A DNA stretch of 33,627 nt, taken from positions 1 through 33,627 of the forward strand of contig CAMDPK010000081.1 of assembly GCA_945904015.1 (NCBI GenBank), read 5' to 3'. Shown here piece after piece: positions 1 to 9,253 of this stretch; position 1 is the stretch's first letter; the number at the start of each line of letters is the position of its first letter. The notes under the pieces were generated by a model. That model worked only from the letters and a program-made list of their open reading frames with translations, searched no databases and was not told the origin of the DNA. The position numbers were made by a program, and so were the translations under genes. Source of the DNA: Candidatus Kuenenia stuttgartensis. GTDB taxonomy: Bacteria; Planctomycetota; Planctomycetia; Planctomycetales; Planctomycetaceae.

Positions 1-352
1 CATCTCGGCCGGCATGAAGATCGGACGTGATGAATTGGTGCAACATGCTCGCCCACGAGCCGCCCGCTTGATGGTGCTGATGACCGACGGCATCCCCAAC
101 GAACCGAGCAACGCTACGGCCGCCGTCATTGCCGAGGCCAATTCCGCCAAGGATGCCAAGATCAAAATCCTCACGATCAGTTTGGGAACCGGGGCCGACA
201 CCGCGCTGATGCAGCAAGTCGCCGACATCTCCGGCGGCGAGCATTTCAACGTCCCCGGAGGCTCCAGCATTTCGGACCTGCAAGCTCAGTTGGAAGTGAC
301 CTTCCGCAAGATCGCCAACAGCCGCACGCTGAGGCTCATCAACGACCGATGA
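1..352 (+). CDS. VWA-domain protein, C-terminal part (cut by window edge)
   Basis: The reading frame is open from the first bases of the window and ends at a TGA at 350-352, so this is the 3' end of a longer gene. The visible part has the second half of a von Willebrand factor A fold. A hydrophobic strand ends in LMVLMTDGIPNEPS, the usual metal-site Asp region, followed by alternating helices and strands (KIKILTISLGTGAD, LMQQVADISGGEHFNV). The C-terminal helix LQAQLEVTFRKIANSRT is typical of VWA domains in TadG-like or other surface proteins. The MIDAS DxSxS motif should lie upstream of the window. The ATG at 14 is internal to the fold and is unlikely to be the start. Substrate or partner is unknown. 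The next gene is convergent. Confidence 0.75.
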   Translation, partial: ISAGMKIGRDELVQHARPRAARLMVLMTDGIPNEPSNATAAVIAEANSAKDAKIKILTISLGTGADTALMQQVADISGGEHFNVPGGSSISDLQAQLEVTFRKIANSRTLRLINDR

Positions 353-461
353 TCCGGTGCCGCTGACCAAATCGTTGAACACGGAAGCCTGGCTCTTCGA
401 AAAATCCTTCTTGTTCACGGTTTCGAAATGTCTTGGCTGAACTGGGATTTCCGTTTGTCGG

Positions 462-1730
462 TCACTTCCCTTGGCGGCTCAGGAACTTCTTCCAGTCCCG
501 TTCGAGCGTGTCGAGTTCGCCGAACGTGGTTTGAAATTCTCGCAGGCGGTCGTCCGGAGTGTCGGCGATCAGGAGCGGCTTGCGTTGAACGGACTTCAGA
601 TAGGCCACCGCGTCGTCGCGACGAGTCTTGAGTAGGAAGAAGGTCAGCGCCCAAGACTCGGAGTACGCGGCTCGCGTTTGATCGGCGTTCAAGAAGCTCG
701 CGTCGGAACGGATCAGGTCCGCCAGCGGCAGGGACTCACGAGGTGCGCGGAGAGTCTCGCGAAAGTCTTTCAGTCGCGGAGCGTTCACGCGGCCGATCGT
801 TTTCCAGCCGGAGCGGCTGTCGAGATCGGGCACTTCGAAGAACATTGCCATCCCCTCGGTCAGCCAGCGCGGGTTGTCGGCGTAGCGCGTGTGCAAGCCG
901 CAGTTGAAGGCGAGCTGATGCGTCGCCTCGTGAATCATCGTTGCGACATTGAACGGTGAGGCTTCGAGCTTCCGCCGAATGTCCCCGGCCGTCTTCGCCG
1001 GAGTCGAGTTCGGGCCGGCGGTCAGATCGAACAGGATGATTCGATTCGTCGGCTCAGAGAAATATCCCGGAGCCTGCGCCGCATCGGGACGGTCGTGCTT
1101 CGTCGCGAACTCGGCGAACTCGGTGCGATCTTTGAGCACGATGGCCGGCAGCGGAAATTCTGACTCGCGCAGTTCGAGGCCCGCCTCTTTCCAGTACGCG
1201 TGAAAGGCGTCGTGCAGCCGCTCGAAGAGTGATCCGCACCACTCGGCATAAACGCGGCCGGCGGTCGAGCAGATGACGAAGTGCTTCGTGACCACGACCT
1301 GCGTCGGAGTCTTGATGCCGAACTCGGCCACCTCGCGCGCGAGTTGTTCGCCGAGCTGTTCCGCGTTCAGCGGTTGGAATGGGGCTTCGGTCGGCTCGCG
1401 TTTCTGAAGCTGCTTGGGAGTCACGTTCCACAACCGGCCGTCGCGGCCTTCGAGCAACAGTCCGCCGTCCTGTGCTTCCAGAAGCACGCGCGATTCGATT
1501 GTGCGTGTGACAGATTTCGCGTCGGTGAATGTGATGCGGTGCAGTCGCAGCGGTGGATCATCGGCATCGACGTCGATGGCAGTCAGCAGGACTGCGACCA
1601 TCACCGTGAGAATGGAAGCTCGTCGATGTGGTTTCAAAACCGTAGCCACGTTCGCCAGAACGTGGGCGAACTCACAAAGAACTACGACGGAATCAGATTT
1701 CGAAATTGCCTCCGGTTCGTGTCGCGACAT
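462..1730 (-). CDS. DUF1570-type secreted putative zinc metallopeptidase
   Basis: This is a protein of about 422 residues with HEATH at residues 267-271 (an HExxH zinc-peptidase motif) and WLTEGMAMFFE about 20 residues later, whose Glu is a plausible third ligand. The layout matches the planctomycete DUF1570 family, related to the peptidase MA/gluzincin fold. A hydrophobic segment with a preceding KPHRR (around residues 33-55, ILTVMVAVLLTA) looks like a signal peptide. The start is uncertain. ATG at 1730 has an AGAGG box 7 bases upstream, but it leaves about 30 odd residues before the signal, part of them encoded by a palindromic repeat (1646-1665). TTG at 1637 or ATG at 1601 would give a cleaner signal peptide. 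The frame stays open to 1832, but that part runs into another repeat. The substrate is unknown. Confidence 0.78.
   Translation of the reverse strand: MSRHEPEAISKSDSVVVLCEFAHVLANVATVLKPHRRASILTVMVAVLLTAIDVDADDPPLRLHRITFTDAKSVTRTIESRVLLEAQDGGLLLEGRDGRLWNVTPKQLQKREPTEAPFQPLNAEQLGEQLAREVAEFGIKTPTQVVVTKHFVICSTAGRVYAEWCGSLFERLHDAFHAYWKEAGLELRESEFPLPAIVLKDRTEFAEFATKHDRPDAAQAPGYFSEPTNRIILFDLTAGPNSTPAKTAGDIRRKLEASPFNVATMIHEATHQLAFNCGLHTRYADNPRWLTEGMAMFFEVPDLDSRSGWKTIGRVNAPRLKDFRETLRAPRESLPLADLIRSDASFLNADQTRAAYSESWALTFFLLKTRRDDAVAYLKSVQRKPLLIADTPDDRLREFQTTFGELDTLERDWKKFLSRQGK
1646..1665. repeat. Short palindrome in the 5' part of the DUF1570 gene
   Basis: The sequence ccacgttcgccagaacgtgg is an inverted repeat with 8-base perfect arms and a 4-base loop. 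It lies in or just upstream of the coding start of the DUF1570 gene, depending on which start is used. On the minus strand it reads as the peptide AHVLANVAT, in a segment unlike the rest of the protein. It probably belongs to the set of palindromic repeats spread over the window. Confidence 0.55.
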
Positions 1731-1817
1731 GACGAGACCTCTTTTGGTCGCGGCACTCTCGCGGAGCAACCGCGACACCGCAAGACAACTCTCGGCCAAC
1801 GACCTGTGTGGCAATAT

Positions 1818-1877
1818 CAGCACGACGCGCAAGCGAGTGGTTCTTCTTGAACGATCACTCGCTTGCGCGTCGTGCTG
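1818..1877. repeat. Perfect 22-bp inverted repeat between divergent genes
   Basis: Arms 1818-1839 (beginning cagcacgacgcgcaagcg) and 1856-1877 are perfect reverse complements, with a 16-base loop. It sits between the divergent starts of the DUF1570 gene (1730) and the DUF255 gene (1926). A related copy at 4065-4131 lies at the other end of the DUF255 gene, so that gene is flanked by the same repeat family. The element causes both flanking frames to read on as MRVVL-type extensions, which are not taken as coding. Confidence 0.85.
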
Positions 1878-1925
1878 GTGCCGACTACGATTCGCTTCGA
1901 TCGTCTCTCACCTGAAAGTTGCCGA

Positions 1926-4064
<2,139 letters not shown>

Positions 4065-4067
<3 letters not shown>

Positions 4068-4131
4068 CACGACGCGCAAGCGAGTGGTCGAACTCTCAGA
4101 AACCGCAACCTCTCGCTAGCGCTTCGAGCTA
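4065..4131. repeat. Degenerate inverted repeat supplying the DUF255 stop codon
   Basis: The left arm (4065-4086, beginning tagcacgacgcgcaagcg) matches the arm at 1818-1839. The right arm (4110-4131, tctcgctagcgcttcgagct within it) is a diverged reverse complement with about four changes. The first three bases are the TAG stop of the DUF255 gene. It lies between that gene and the convergent DUF1501 gene, where a hairpin could also end transcription from either side. Confidence 0.75.
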
Positions 4132-4145
4132 GTTTGCAACTGCGA

Positions 4146-5540
4146 CTACGTGAACACGCTCCACACCGGTTTGCCGTTCGCGGCTGGCAGCGGGCGATTC
4201 AATTTGTCACGCAGTTCCGTGTCGGGGTCGATGCCCAGTGCGGCGAACATCGTCGCGGCCAAATCGCCGAGCGGAACCGGATCGCGATCGGGATACGCTC
4301 CGTTTTTGTCCGATTGGCCATGCACATGGCCGCGCTTCACGCCTCCACCGGCCAGCAGCACGGTGTAGCAACTTGGCCAGTGATCGCGGCTGATGTTGGC
4401 GTTGATCTTCGGAGTCCGGCCGAACTCGCCCATCCAGACCACCAGCGTCGTGTCGAGCAAGCCGCGTTGTTCGAGATCGTTGAGCAACACCGGCAACGTG
4501 TGCTCGGTTATCGGCAAGTGCCGAGCTTTCAGGATCGGATACGCTCGCGTGTCGTTGAAGCCGTGCGTGTCCCAGCCGCCGTTGGTCGTGCTCTGCCCGC
4601 CGATGCTCTCGTCGAAGTAGACGTTGACGAACTTCACGCCCGACTCGACCAGCCGCGTCGCGAGCAAACAACTCTGGCCGTAGGTCGTCCGACCGTAGCT
4701 GTCACGAGTCTTTGCGGGCTCGCGCGACAGATCAAACGCATCGCGAACTCGCGACGACGACAGCATTGCCAGCGCACGGTCGTAGTATTCGTCGATGCCG
4801 CGTGCGGTCGCCGAATGTTCCAGCAGCCGAGTTTGCTGGCTGATGATCCGCTGCATCTCGCGACGGCTTTGCAGGCGATCTGCTGAGAGGTTGGACGGCA
4901 AGCTCAACTCCGGCAACTTGAAGCCAGAGTCATTCGGGTCCGCCGTGATCAGCAGCGGGTCATGCCGCTTGCCGAGAAAGCTGGCGTGCTGTCCCGGCGT
5001 GACCGAGCCATCGCGAATCACATGCGGCAGCGAGACGAATGTCGGCATCGTCTCGGCATTCGGAGCGATCCGGTCCACGACCGAGCCGTAAGCCGGAAAC
5101 AGTTCGATCGAATCCTTCAGGCGGATGTCGTCCACCGTCGGCGCGTAACCGGTCAGCGCGTGGTACGCGGCTGAGTTGTGATTCTTCATCTTGTGAAACA
5201 CGGTGCGGACGAGCGTGACCTTGTCGAGCACTTTTGCCGTCTGCGGTAGATGCTCGCAGATGCGCACGCCCGGCACGGCCGAATCAATCTGCCCGAACAG
5301 ACTGCGGATGCCTTCGGGAGCATTCGGCTTCATGTCGAAAGTATCGACGTGGCTCGGCCCGCCGAACTGGTACAGAAAGATGACCGACTTCGCTCGCCCG
5401 GCCCGTTTCCGAATTGCCGCGTTGGCCGGCTTCGCCTCTTCGGCCGCGAATAGCTTTGAGAGTGTCAGTCCCAGCAATCCGGTCGCTCCCGCCGTGATCG
5501 CGGTGCGGCGAGGAATCAGCATTGAAGATCGGTCGGACAT
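4146..5540 (-). CDS. DUF1501 domain-containing protein, Tat-exported
   Basis: This 464-residue protein begins with a twin-arginine signal (PRRTAITAGATGLLGLTLSKLFA). The DUF1501 family signatures follow: SVIFLYQFGGPSHVDTFDMKP, LVRTVFHKMKNHNSAAYHALTG, FVNVYFDESIGGQSTTNGGWDTHG, LVVWMGEFGRTPKIN, and RDHWPSCYTVLLAGGGVKRGHVHGQSD. The family has a sulfatase/alkaline-phosphatase-like fold and is highly expanded in planctomycetes. Its members are presumed periplasmic, often encoded beside DUF1549/DUF1553 proteins, but no such partner is visible here. ATG 5540 is chosen because GGAGAG lies about 5 bases upstream; a longer frame to 5555 has no support. The substrate is unknown. Confidence 0.92.
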   Translation of the reverse strand: MSDRSSMLIPRRTAITAGATGLLGLTLSKLFAAEEAKPANAAIRKRAGRAKSVIFLYQFGGPSHVDTFDMKPNAPEGIRSLFGQIDSAVPGVRICEHLPQTAKVLDKVTLVRTVFHKMKNHNSAAYHALTGYAPTVDDIRLKDSIELFPAYGSVVDRIAPNAETMPTFVSLPHVIRDGSVTPGQHASFLGKRHDPLLITADPNDSGFKLPELSLPSNLSADRLQSRREMQRIISQQTRLLEHSATARGIDEYYDRALAMLSSSRVRDAFDLSREPAKTRDSYGRTTYGQSCLLATRLVESGVKFVNVYFDESIGGQSTTNGGWDTHGFNDTRAYPILKARHLPITEHTLPVLLNDLEQRGLLDTTLVVWMGEFGRTPKINANISRDHWPSCYTVLLAGGGVKRGHVHGQSDKNGAYPDRDPVPLGDLAATMFAALGIDPDTELRDKLNRPLPAANGKPVWSVFT

Positions 5541-5595
5541 CGAAACTCTCCACAATTCGCGAGATGATCGCCCCGCCTCTTGCCTTGTGCCAGAC

Positions 5596-5680
5596 GTTCC
5601 CGCGCTCTGCAGCTAGTTGCTCTTTCCGAGGAAAGTTCGGTAGCTTCAGAGCGCGGGAACCACCCTGGCAAGCAGGGTGG
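5596..5680. repeat. Compound palindromic repeat upstream of the DUF1501 gene
   Basis: Arms 5596-5615 (gttcccgcgctctgcagcta) and 5641-5660 pair with a single mismatch. They enclose a small inner hairpin (ctttccgaggaaag). A second hairpin follows directly, with ccaccctg at 5660-5667 and cagggtgg at 5673-5680. It fills most of the 194-base gap between the LigD-type gene (ending 5735) and the DUF1501 start, so it would be transcribed in the leader of the DUF1501 mRNA if the two are co-transcribed. Confidence 0.8.
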
Positions 5681-5734
5681 CGGTACGGCTTCTCGTCGGA
5701 TGAGTTTGCGTCCCGACCGAAGCAGGTTCAAGGC

Positions 5735-6112
5735 TCAAGGCTGAACTGCGGGAGAGAATCGAGCCAACCACAGCGGTTGCGACGGCTCACGATCGAGCAT
5801 CAATTCCCCGCTCAGTCGCGAGCCACTCAGCCGCAGTCGAACGGATGTCTCTGACTCCGTCAGCCATTCCGTCTGGCCGTGATCCCAACGGGCGACTTGG
5901 CCCCGTTCGCGGCTGACCGGGCCTTCGTAGTCGAGATACATCAGCCGATGATCGCCAATCGCCTCGGCCGAAAGGTCTGTGGAATCGGCCGCAGATCGCC
6001 AACGATCGGGACTCTCCAGCAACCGCCACGACCGCAATACCTCGCCGCGCTGCACCAGTAAGTCCCAATGGACGAACGGATGATCGTGGATGAGCAAGAC
6101 GAAATGTGGCAT
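5735..6112 (-). CDS. Stand-alone LigD-type 3'-phosphoesterase domain protein
   Basis: This small protein of 125 residues opens MPHFVLLIHDHPFVHWDLLV and continues VLRSWRLLESP and YLDYEGPVSRERGQVARWDHG. These match the DNA polymerase/ligase D 3'-phosphoesterase (PE) domain: His residues in the HDHP and HWDLL strands, an Arg-containing RERG loop and RWDxG near the end. In LigD this Mn-dependent domain trims 3' ribonucleotides and phosphates during end joining. Here it is encoded alone, with no ligase, polymerase or Ku gene nearby, so a role in DNA repair is an inference from the fold. The frame extends to 6187 only through a palindromic repeat (6120-6177), so ATG 6112 is preferred. It lies 71 bases downstream of the ABC ATPase gene on the same strand. 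Confidence 0.82.
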   Translation of the reverse strand: MPHFVLLIHDHPFVHWDLLVQRGEVLRSWRLLESPDRWRSAADSTDLSAEAIGDHRLMYLDYEGPVSRERGQVARWDHGQTEWLTESETSVRLRLSGSRLSGELMLDREPSQPLWLARFSPAVQP

Positions 6113-6119
6113 GGCATTC

Positions 6120-6177
6120 GTGGGGCAGGTTTTCAACCTGCCTGTTGAGGCAAGGGCAGGTTGAAAACCTACCCCAC
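6120..6177. repeat. Palindromic element between ABC ATPase and LigD-type genes
   Basis: Arms 6120-6142 (beginning gtggggcaggttttcaacct) and 6155-6177 pair over 23 bases with one mismatch, around a 12-base loop. It is the same family as the coding insert at 3078-3134, here 58 bp long. It lies 8 bases before the LigD-type start and 6 bases after the ABC ATPase stop, so it occupies nearly the whole intergenic gap. A hairpin in the shared transcript is expected. Confidence 0.9.
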
Positions 6178-6183
6178 GAGAAC

Positions 6184-7263
6184 TCACTGCATCACGCCTT
6201 TCGTGATGCTCATGAAGGCGTCTTCGAGCGTTTCGGTTTTGCCTTGGAATTCGATGGCCGGGAAGCCGGCGTGAATCAGGCCGCGCAGCAGTTGATGCTG
6301 AGCGTCCGGATCGCCGTCGAATTCAAAGTTCACATCGAGTCCCGCAACTTGAACGGCCGAGACGAACGGTTGCTCGAACAGCCAGCGCTCCAGCGCGGCG
6401 GGACTATGTTTGGGATCGTCATCGGCCAGCAATTGCACCGCCAGAGTCTTCTGGCCGGTCTGACCCTCCTCGTGCCGCTGTCGCTTGGACAACTCTTCGA
6501 TCGTGCCGAAGGCGAGCACGCTGCCGGCTTCAATGATCGCGGCCGAATCGCAGATCTCGCCCAGCTCGGTCAGGATGTGCGAGCTGATGAGAATCGTCTT
6601 CTTCATCTGCGTGGCCATCAGCCGGATCAGCTCACGCAGTTCGATGCGAGCGCGCGGGTCGAGTCCGGCGGCCGGCTCATCGAGGATCAGCACTTGCGGG
6701 TCGTGAATCAAACATCGGCCGAGCGCCAGCCGCTGCGACTGTCCTTTCGAGAGAGTCGCGATCGGCTTCTCCGCGAGTTTACGCAGCTCGGTGAAGACCA
6801 GCACGTTCTCCAGCGAGTCGCGCCGCTTGGCTCCGCGCAGCCCGTAGGCTCGCGCGAAGAAGTCGAGGTACTCGATGACGTTCATGTTCTGATATTTGCC
6901 GAAGTGGTCGGGCATGAAGCCGAGCACTCGGCGAACTTTGTCCGGATCGTCGATCACCGAGTGGCCGCAGATGAACGCATCGCCGGCCGTCGGCGTGTCG
7001 AGCGTCGCGATGATCCGCATCGACGTCGTCTTGCCCGCTCCATTGGGACCAATGAACCCCAGCACTTGTCCGGGATACGCTTTGAACGAGACATCGTTGA
7101 CCGCTTTGAGCTTGCCGAAGAAGCGATGCAGGTGCCGCAGTTCCAGCACCGGTTCTCCCGACCAGGACTTCGGCGGCGTGGATGCCCTCGGCTCGCCCAA
7201 GTCCAGTGTCGGCAATGCTTCGACGTCGCGGGACGCGCTGCCGTTCGTGGGCTCATTACTCAT
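6184..7263 (-). CDS. ABC transporter ATP-binding protein
   Basis: This is a 359-residue ATPase with Walker A GPNGAGKTT (72-80), a Q-loop region, signature LSKGQSQR, Walker B VLILDEP, and an H-loop in ILISSH. About 35 polar residues precede the domain. The roughly 100-residue tail after the ATPase (DVNFEFDGDPDAQHQLLRGLIHAGFPAIEFQGKTETLEDAFMSITKGV) is the accessory domain seen in exporter ATPases of the CcmA/NatA type, which power separate membrane permeases. No permease gene lies next to it, so the partner must be encoded elsewhere or is absent. ATG 7263 follows CAGGAG with an 8-base spacer. The upstream frame to 7677 has no coding character. Substrate unknown. Confidence 0.92.
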   Translation of the reverse strand: MSNEPTNGSASRDVEALPTLDLGEPRASTPPKSWSGEPVLELRHLHRFFGKLKAVNDVSFKAYPGQVLGFIGPNGAGKTTSMRIIATLDTPTAGDAFICGHSVIDDPDKVRRVLGFMPDHFGKYQNMNVIEYLDFFARAYGLRGAKRRDSLENVLVFTELRKLAEKPIATLSKGQSQRLALGRCLIHDPQVLILDEPAAGLDPRARIELRELIRLMATQMKKTILISSHILTELGEICDSAAIIEAGSVLAFGTIEELSKRQRHEEGQTGQKTLAVQLLADDDPKHSPAALERWLFEQPFVSAVQVAGLDVNFEFDGDPDAQHQLLRGLIHAGFPAIEFQGKTETLEDAFMSITKGVMQ

Positions 7264-7432
7264 GGGGAAGACTCCTGTTGTCGCGCGCGGAATTCTCGGA
7301 CGACGTCGGCATTTCAACATCCGATTGTCCGGACGGCAATCAATCGTCGCCCGCGCTTGTGACGGCGCGGCCGTCGCCGCACAATGTTGTTCCGTTGGTC
7401 TGATCCCCAAGTCCTCACACGGAGCCTGCCTC

Positions 7433-8455
7433 ATGCGATCGTATTTTCGTCCCGTCGTCTTGTTGGGTTTGAGTCTTTGTGTTTCATCGGCATTGTGCGT
7501 CGCGAACCGTTTGCAAGTGGCGACTGCTGCTGACTCGAAGGGGATCGCCGCGATCACCGTCGAGGAGGCGAAGAAAGATCCCGACTTCGCCATCCAAGGC
7601 GAGTACGTCGGCGAACTCGGCAACCAGGACGGCAAGCAAAATTGGGGGCTGCAAATCATCGCACTGGGCGACGGCAAGTTTCACGCGGTCGCGTTTCGAG
7701 GCGGACTGCCGGGCGAAGGCTGGGACAAATCCGACAAGGTCGAAATCGATAGCAGCACGGCGGACGGAGCCGTCACGTTCAAGGGTGAAAAAGGAACGGC
7801 TGTCGTTAAAGACGGCGTCGCGAAGATCACAACTCCGGATGCCCAGCCGCTCGGCGACCTGAAGCGAGTCGAACGCAAAAGCACGACGATCGGCAAGAAG
7901 CCGCCGGAAGGCGCGGTCGTACTGTTCGATGGCAAGAACGGCGACGCCTTCACCGATCCCAAGAAATTCGTCGATGGCCTGATGTCGCAAGGCATCACCA
8001 GCCAGCAGAAGTTCCAAGATTTTTCGTTGCACCTGGAATTCCTACTGTCGTACATGCCGGCTGGCCGCGGACAAGGCCGAGCCAACTCCGGTTGCTACAT
8101 GCAGGGCCGTTACGAGGTGCAGATCCTCGACAGCTTCGGCCTCTCCGGTGAGAACAACGAATGCGGTGGCATTTACACGATTCGGAAGCCCGATGTGAAT
8201 ATGTGCCTGCCGCCGCTGGCCTGGCAGACCTACGACGTGGACTACACCGCCGCGAAGTTCGACGGCAGCAAGAAAACGACGAACGCAAAACTGACCGTGC
8301 GGCACAATGGAGTCCTGATCCACGAGAACGTCGAACTGCCGAAGGCCACGACCGGCGCGCCTGTGCAAGAAGGCTCAGAACCCGGCCCGATTTTTCTACA
8401 AGACCACAGCAACCCGATCCGCTTCCGCAACATTTGGCTGGTCGAAAAGAAATAA
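7433..8455 (+). CDS. Secreted DUF1080 (3-keto-disaccharide hydrolase-like) protein
   Basis: This 340-residue protein has an N-terminal signal peptide (RSYFRPVVLLGLSLCVSSALCV). Residues about 30-150 form a small beta-rich region (GEYVGELGNQDGKQNWGLQI, KFHAVAFRGGLPGEGW) that often precedes DUF1080. The DUF1080 concanavalin-like fold follows: GAVVLFDGKNGDAF, FSLHLEFLL, GRANSGCYMQGRYEVQILDS, WQTYDVDYTAAKF, HNGVLIHENVEL and GPIFLQDHSNPIRFRNIWL. DUF1080 proteins are abundant in planctomycetes and are assigned to carbohydrate binding or 3-keto-glycoside hydrolysis. The exact substrate cannot be read. ATG 7433 sits at the signal peptide, with GGAG upstream. The gene is divergent from the ABC ATPase across 169 bases, which must hold both promoters. 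Confidence 0.9.
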   Translation: MRSYFRPVVLLGLSLCVSSALCVANRLQVATAADSKGIAAITVEEAKKDPDFAIQGEYVGELGNQDGKQNWGLQIIALGDGKFHAVAFRGGLPGEGWDKSDKVEIDSSTADGAVTFKGEKGTAVVKDGVAKITTPDAQPLGDLKRVERKSTTIGKKPPEGAVVLFDGKNGDAFTDPKKFVDGLMSQGITSQQKFQDFSLHLEFLLSYMPAGRGQGRANSGCYMQGRYEVQILDSFGLSGENNECGGIYTIRKPDVNMCLPPLAWQTYDVDYTAAKFDGSKKTTNAKLTVRHNGVLIHENVELPKATTGAPVQEGSEPGPIFLQDHSNPIRFRNIWLVEKK

Positions 8456-8503
8456 GGCGGCGAAGCCGCATGAAACCCGAAGACGAAGAAGCTGTGAGTT
8501 TTT

Positions 8504-8567
8504 GTGGGATAGGCTTCCAGCCTGTCGAGCTTTTCCGCGAATTTGACAGGCTGGAAGCCTATCCCAC
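8504..8567. repeat. Perfect 23-bp inverted repeat after the DUF1080 gene
   Basis: Arms 8504-8526 (beginning gtgggataggcttccagcct) and 8545-8567 are perfect reverse complements around an 18-base loop. Its ends and middle resemble the coding insert at 30678-30734. It is the first of two palindromes in the 273-base gap between the DUF1080 and DUF4160 genes and could form the 3' end of the DUF1080 transcript. Confidence 0.92.
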
Positions 8568-8585
8568 GACAAAAAATCACAGCCT

Positions 8586-8631
8586 CGAAGCGTCAGCGAG
8601 GGAGTGTGTTGCGTCCCTCGCTGACGCTTCG
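8586..8631. repeat. Second palindrome in the same gap, 18-bp arms
   Basis: Arms 8586-8603 (cgaagcgtcagcgaggga) and 8614-8631 are perfect reverse complements with a 10-base loop. The sequence is unrelated to the element 18 bases before it. In minus-strand translation it gives the peptide NPKRQRG, which I recall as a common artefactual ORF start in planctomycete genomes, so it is probably a dispersed family. The remaining part of the gap, 8632-8728, shows no gene. Confidence 0.88.
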
Positions 8632-8728
8632 GGTTGCATTGAAATCCGCGAGGGAAAACCACGCCTTTGGCCTTAACTCTGTAGTGCGGCGTAACTCACC
8701 TTGCGATGAACTGAATTGGAAGGCGACC

Positions 8729-8971
8729 ATGCCGGTCGTATTGCGAGTTGGACGATTCCGGTTCTTCTTTTTCAGCAATGAAAATGAAGAGCCGCCTCAC
8801 ATCCATGTGCGAGCAGGTTCTGACGAGGCTAAGTACTGGCTCGATCCGATGGAGTTGGCCGGGAACTATGGCTTCAATGGACGCGAATTGACGCAGATCG
8901 AGGAGCTGATCCGCTTCTATCACACTGAACTCTTGGAGGCTTGGCATGAGCACTTCCACGAATCCGACTAA
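8729..8971 (+). CDS. DUF4160 domain-containing protein
   Basis: This small protein of 80 residues carries the DUF4160 hallmark RFFFFSNENEEPPHIHVR near the N terminus, with DEAKYWLDPMEL and a helical end (ELTQIEELIRFYHTELLEAWHEHF). DUF4160 genes commonly precede a DUF2442 gene, as here, where the two overlap by 26 bases. The pair has been suspected of being toxin-antitoxin-like because of its size, coupling and patchy distribution, but no activity is established to my knowledge. ATG 8729 has GGAAGG upstream. The frame upstream runs through palindromic repeats and is not coding. Confidence 0.85.
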   Translation: MPVVLRVGRFRFFFFSNENEEPPHIHVRAGSDEAKYWLDPMELAGNYGFNGRELTQIEELIRFYHTELLEAWHEHFHESD

Positions 8972-9230
8972 ACACCGCCGCACCTTTGTTCCCACGACGG
9001 CGTTTGCTCGCACCGTTGATTTTGACGAGGTCTCAATGCACGTTACGTTGACGGACGGCCGTGTGTTGAGCGTCCCGTTGAGTTGGTTTCCCGTCTTGCG
9101 CGATGCGACGCCCGAGCAACGGGCTCAGTGCCAAATCGGCGGCGGCGGAGTTGGACTGCACTGGGACGATTTGGATGAAGACGTTTCGATCGCTGGATTG
9201 ATGGCAGGAGTCGATCGAGTCGCATGCTGA
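8946..9230 (+). CDS. DUF2442 domain-containing protein
   Basis: This 94-residue protein has the DUF2442 core VSMHVTLTDGRVLSVPLSWFPVLRDATPEQRAQ, then GGGVGLHWDDLDEDVSIAGLMAG. This is the usual pattern for the family, whose fold resembles a small DNA- or partner-binding domain. It overlaps the end of the DUF4160 gene by 26 bases in another frame, which implies coupled translation and a joint function with that protein. It is followed 23 bases later by the WD40 gene, which has its own strong ribosome binding site. The function is unknown. Confidence 0.87.
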   Translation: MSTSTNPTKHRRTFVPTTAFARTVDFDEVSMHVTLTDGRVLSVPLSWFPVLRDATPEQRAQCQIGGGGVGLHWDDLDEDVSIAGLMAGVDRVAC

Positions 9231-9253
9231 CCTGAAGAGGGAGGTTCCGAACG

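Noticed and set aside
1863..1925. N-terminal extension of the DUF255 gene
   Set aside because: It begins within the 1818-1877 palindrome. The same MRVVL reading appears at other copies of this repeat, so it is repeat translation, not protein.
6896..7432. Upstream extension of the DUF1080 frame
   Set aside because: It lies opposite the ABC ATPase gene, and a clear signal peptide begins at ATG 7433.
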